From: Brevibacterium picturae
GTDB taxonomy: Bacteria > Actinomycetota > Actinomycetes > Actinomycetales > Brevibacteriaceae
Reading direction: 5' to 3'
DNA length: 28,601 nt
Assembly (NCBI RefSeq): GCF_030453725.1
Contig: NZ_JAKDJU010000023.1
Coordinates: 1-28,601, forward strand
Shown: piece by piece, positions 28,188-28,601 of the stretch
Position numbering within the stretch: position 1 is the stretch's first letter
Layout: each line of letters starts with the position of its first letter
Position numbers and translations under genes: made by a program
Notes under the pieces: generated by a model
What the model was told of the DNA's origin: nothing
Databases searched by the model: none
The model's input: only the letters and a program-made list of their open reading frames with translations

Positions 28188-28210
28188 CGTTCCGCGGGCC
28201 GTACCGTTCG

Positions 28211-28250
28211 GCACTCGTCACTGTTTAGCACTCGTCACTGTTCAGCACTT
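28211..28250. repeat. 17-bp short tandem repeat
   Basis: GCACTCGTCACTGTTYA occurs at 28211-28227 and 28228-28244, followed by a partial third copy (GCACTT) to 28250. Confidence 0.85.
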
Positions 28251-28334
28251 GCCGGACGGCGGCGGACAGTTGGCATCAGACGGCTGGCGCCGCACAACGT
28301 CGAGGGCAGCAGCACGTTGGGGCTGCACGACTTT

Positions 28335-28367
28335 GAGGGCTGCACACCGATGAGGTGTGCAGCCCTC
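28335..28367. terminator. Strong hairpin near the right end
   Basis: GAGGGCTGCACACC (28335-28348) pairs perfectly with GGTGTGCAGCCCTC (28354-28367) around GATGA. TTCTCAT follows on the plus strand, and the minus-strand exit reads AAAGTCG. It may terminate the VOC transcript about 150 bases downstream. Confidence 0.8.
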
Positions 28368-28541
28368 TTCTCATACGAGGAACCCGGTCCACCGAGCCTC
28401 CCTCGCCGACGACAAGGCCGTTGAGCCGAACCTCTAAGCGATCGGCAGATCCCCTGTGAATCCGGATTCTGCAGAGCCTCTTGAGATCGGGTCATCGTGC
28501 CAACTGACCGTTTCCCGTCGGTGCGAACAAGAGGGGTTCAT

Positions 28542-28601
28542 GTGGGCGCGATGCACCGTGGCAGGCTTGAACGCCACCGGCGCACGCTTAAGTGGACGTT
28601 T
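28542..28601 (+). CDS. Possible start of a gene cut by the window edge
   Basis: GTG 28542 (or ATG 28551 in the same frame) opens a frame that runs off the right edge, reading HRGRLERHRRTLKWTF after the start. An AGAGGGG sequence lies just upstream. The basic beginning turning hydrophobic resembles the start of a membrane or exported protein, but twenty codons are too few to identify. ATG 28540 opens another frame, so the call is tentative. Confidence 0.3.
   Translation, partial: MGAMHRGRLERHRRTLKWTF

Larger units (their letters stand above)
28188..28541. other. Non-coding region after the VOC gene
   Basis: No supported gene is visible here; the short open frames on both strands lack ribosome binding sites and recognisable sequence. 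The region holds a 17-bp tandem repeat near 28211 and a strong hairpin at 28335-28367. A promoter for a gene running off the right edge could lie in its last 100 bases. Confidence 0.4.

Overview
The window is chromosomal DNA from a high-GC Gram-positive bacterium (Actinomycetota). Evidence is the codon bias, an Lsr2 nucleoid protein, a ClpC-type unfoldase, a short ArgA-type acetyltransferase, a DUF3180/bacterial-PH/DUF2520 cluster and a DUF2342 zincin beside dacB and tilS. Gene order matches, from memory, the Mycobacterium tuberculosis block Rv3585 (radA) to Rv3628 (ppa). The moderate GC and gene content suggest a Micrococcales genus such as Brevibacterium; the genus is inference only.

Layout. 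(1) 115-6152: map, radA, a small VOC protein, a single-pass membrane protein divergent from mutY, an alpha/beta hydrolase, and an ArgA-like GNAT. (2) 6203-9979: clpC with a hairpin at its 3' end, a 0.6-kb non-coding region holding the clpC control region and the lsr2 terminator, then lsr2 and a tiny membrane protein overlapping it. (3) 9984-19833, all on the minus strand: ftsH, folE, folP, a folB-folK fusion, DUF3180, two bacterial-PH proteins, a DUF2520 Rossmann protein and lysS. From ftsH to the DUF2520 gene almost every junction overlaps or lies within a few bases, so this looks like one long operon joining membrane proteolysis, folate synthesis and PH-domain membrane proteins. (4) 20002-26791: hpt, then a CynX/NimT-type transporter divergent from a cytosine-deaminase-like amidohydrolase, then tilS, a zincin and dacB. 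(5) 26904-28601: ppa, a glyoxalase-like VOC protein, and a non-coding end with a strong hairpin.

Most of the window is conserved housekeeping. The unusual parts are departures from the usual actinobacterial order. No disA follows radA; a VOC gene sits there. panC, panD and coaX are absent between the DUF2520 gene and lysS. A transporter/amidohydrolase pair with a palindromic GGTATACC site between its two genes splits tilS from hpt. I see no tRNA, rRNA, CRISPR array, insertion sequence, phage gene or defence system. I do not see a clearly new biological system; the best candidates are ranked in the findings.
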